Assembly: GCA_015501595.1 (NCBI GenBank)
Contig: JADNRX010000938.1
Location: 1 to 17,608 of the forward strand
Source: Hymenopellis radicata
Taxonomy: Eukaryota > Basidiomycota > Agaricomycetes > Agaricales > Physalacriaceae
DNA length: 17,608 bases
Reading direction: 5' to 3'
The position numbers were made by a program, and so were the translations under genes. Under the pieces are notes generated by a model. It ran no database searches. It saw only the letters and a program-made list of their open reading frames with translations, and was not told the DNA's origin. This document shows, piece after piece, positions 17,160-17,608 of the stretch (positions within the stretch are counted from its first letter, which is position 1; each line of letters begins with the position of its first letter).

Positions 17160-17608
17160 TCATTGTTGGGTTCGGTTGAAGAGTAGTGCCTGTAGGAGAA
17201 CGGGGTTCTTCCTGATATAAATCTGGAAGGTGTTTGAAGCCCAGCGTCCCGCAGCCTGAATGAGGTGGGGGGCGCATCCGTCCTCGGCCATCGCTGTCGC
17301 TCCTCCAGCTCGCATCGATTGGCCAGCAAATTGTTCGTCTGGCTCAAGGCGTCGAAGACGCTTCATGAACCAAGTTCGCGTTGGGATCTCGTTCTTTGCC
17401 GTCACCCAAAGGAAAGGATTCAGGCGCGAAATCTTGTCACGCGAGACGATGTAGCGGCGAAAGACGGGAGCGGGATTGAAATCGCCACGACGGATGATCC
17501 GTATCTTGTTGCCCTCGAAGAACCGGTCTGCCTTGTGATATGGTAGGTCAAAGCCATACCCGTCATCGAACCACGTCACTGTGGACCGGCGCGAACACTT
17601 GCGCAGGT
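17160..17608 (-). CDS. Tyrosine recombinase, C-terminal catalytic part (truncated by window edge)
   Basis: This enzyme cuts and rejoins DNA through a tyrosine to integrate its element. The frame enters from the window edge and has no stop before it; reading continues upstream of the GTG at 17579 as LRKCSRRSTV. Counting residues from that GTG, the C-terminal half shows the family signature: K16 in PYHKADRF (candidate catalytic lysine), QSMRAGG with R90 (the usual H of HxxR is Q), AAGRW with W113 in the His/Trp position, and QIYIR with Y121 (codon 17217-17219) as candidate nucleophile. It ends FNRTQQ and TGA. The first catalytic arginine would lie outside the window. Such proteins are frequent in agaricomycete genomes as parts of mobile elements. 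No frame break is seen in the visible part. Confidence 0.85.
   Translation of the reverse strand, partial: LRKCSRRSTVTWFDDGYGFDLPYHKADRFFEGNKIRIIRRGDFNPAPVFRRYIVSRDKISRLNPFLWVTAKNEIPTRTWFMKRLRRLEPDEQFAGQSMRAGGATAMAEDGCAPHLIQAAGRWASNTFQIYIRKNPVLLQALLFNRTQQ

Larger units (their letters stand above)
16510..17608 (-). mobile_element. 3' end of a tyrosine-recombinase retrotransposon (Ngaro/DIRS-type, inferred)
   Basis: Reading on the minus strand, a tyrosine-recombinase C-terminus (stop at 17160) is followed after 36 nt by an 84-bp repeat (17123-17040), then 446 bp (17039-16594), then the same 84 bp again (16593-16510). Homology to the other segment copy ends exactly at 16509/16510. In Ngaro-group elements the recombinase is the last main gene and the 3' end has the order B1-A2-B2, with A1 at the 5' end; this layout fits. 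The 5' part, including any reverse transcriptase, lies beyond the window. Crypton DNA transposons also carry a tyrosine recombinase, but such a split-repeat end is not expected for them. Confidence 0.65.

Overview
The window looks like nuclear DNA from a mushroom-forming fungus (Agaricomycete-type basidiomycete). The evidence is many 43-63 nt introns with GTRNGT-like donors and CTAAT/CTAAC branch points, an F-box gene of the usual agaricomycete style (F-box, then a leucine-rich tail), and the 3' end of a tyrosine-recombinase retrotransposon. No bacterial feature, tRNA, rRNA or CRISPR array was found.

Layout. Positions 1-5433 and 11232-16509 are two diverged copies, in direct orientation, of one segment about 5.3 kb long (period about 11.1 kb). 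Each copy carries, left to right: (i) decayed coding-like fragments with one membrane-helix-like stretch (gene V); (ii) a nearly invariant intergenic stretch; (iii) an intron-rich gene of unknown function with seven matching candidate introns (gene U); (iv) a proline-rich and minisatellite stretch; (v) an F-box protein gene whose frame is broken by 1-nt indels; (vi) the left arm of a palindromic repeat. The first copy is cut by the window start.

Between the copies (5434-11231) lie two members of a long palindromic repeat family (5354-5958 and about 6066-6580), about 1.2 kb without a recognisable gene, a minus-strand motif repeated four times (7896-8402), three units of about 265 bp (8668-9400), and three diverged units of about 420 bp (9395-10700) that each hold the same exon and a 48-49 nt intron. 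The last two arrays look like a locally amplified and decaying gene family with no function I can name.

The right end (16510-17608, minus strand) is the 3' end of a tyrosine-recombinase element. The recombinase C-terminus is followed by a perfect 84-bp direct repeat pair in the order B1 - A2 - B2, the split-repeat layout of Ngaro-type (DIRS-order) retrotransposons. The element ends exactly where homology to the first segment copy stops, inside the palindromic repeat.

A main caution is data quality. The two segment copies differ by many single-base indels. In the F-box gene the substitutions are almost all synonymous although the frame is broken in both copies, so some frameshifts may be consensus errors rather than decay.
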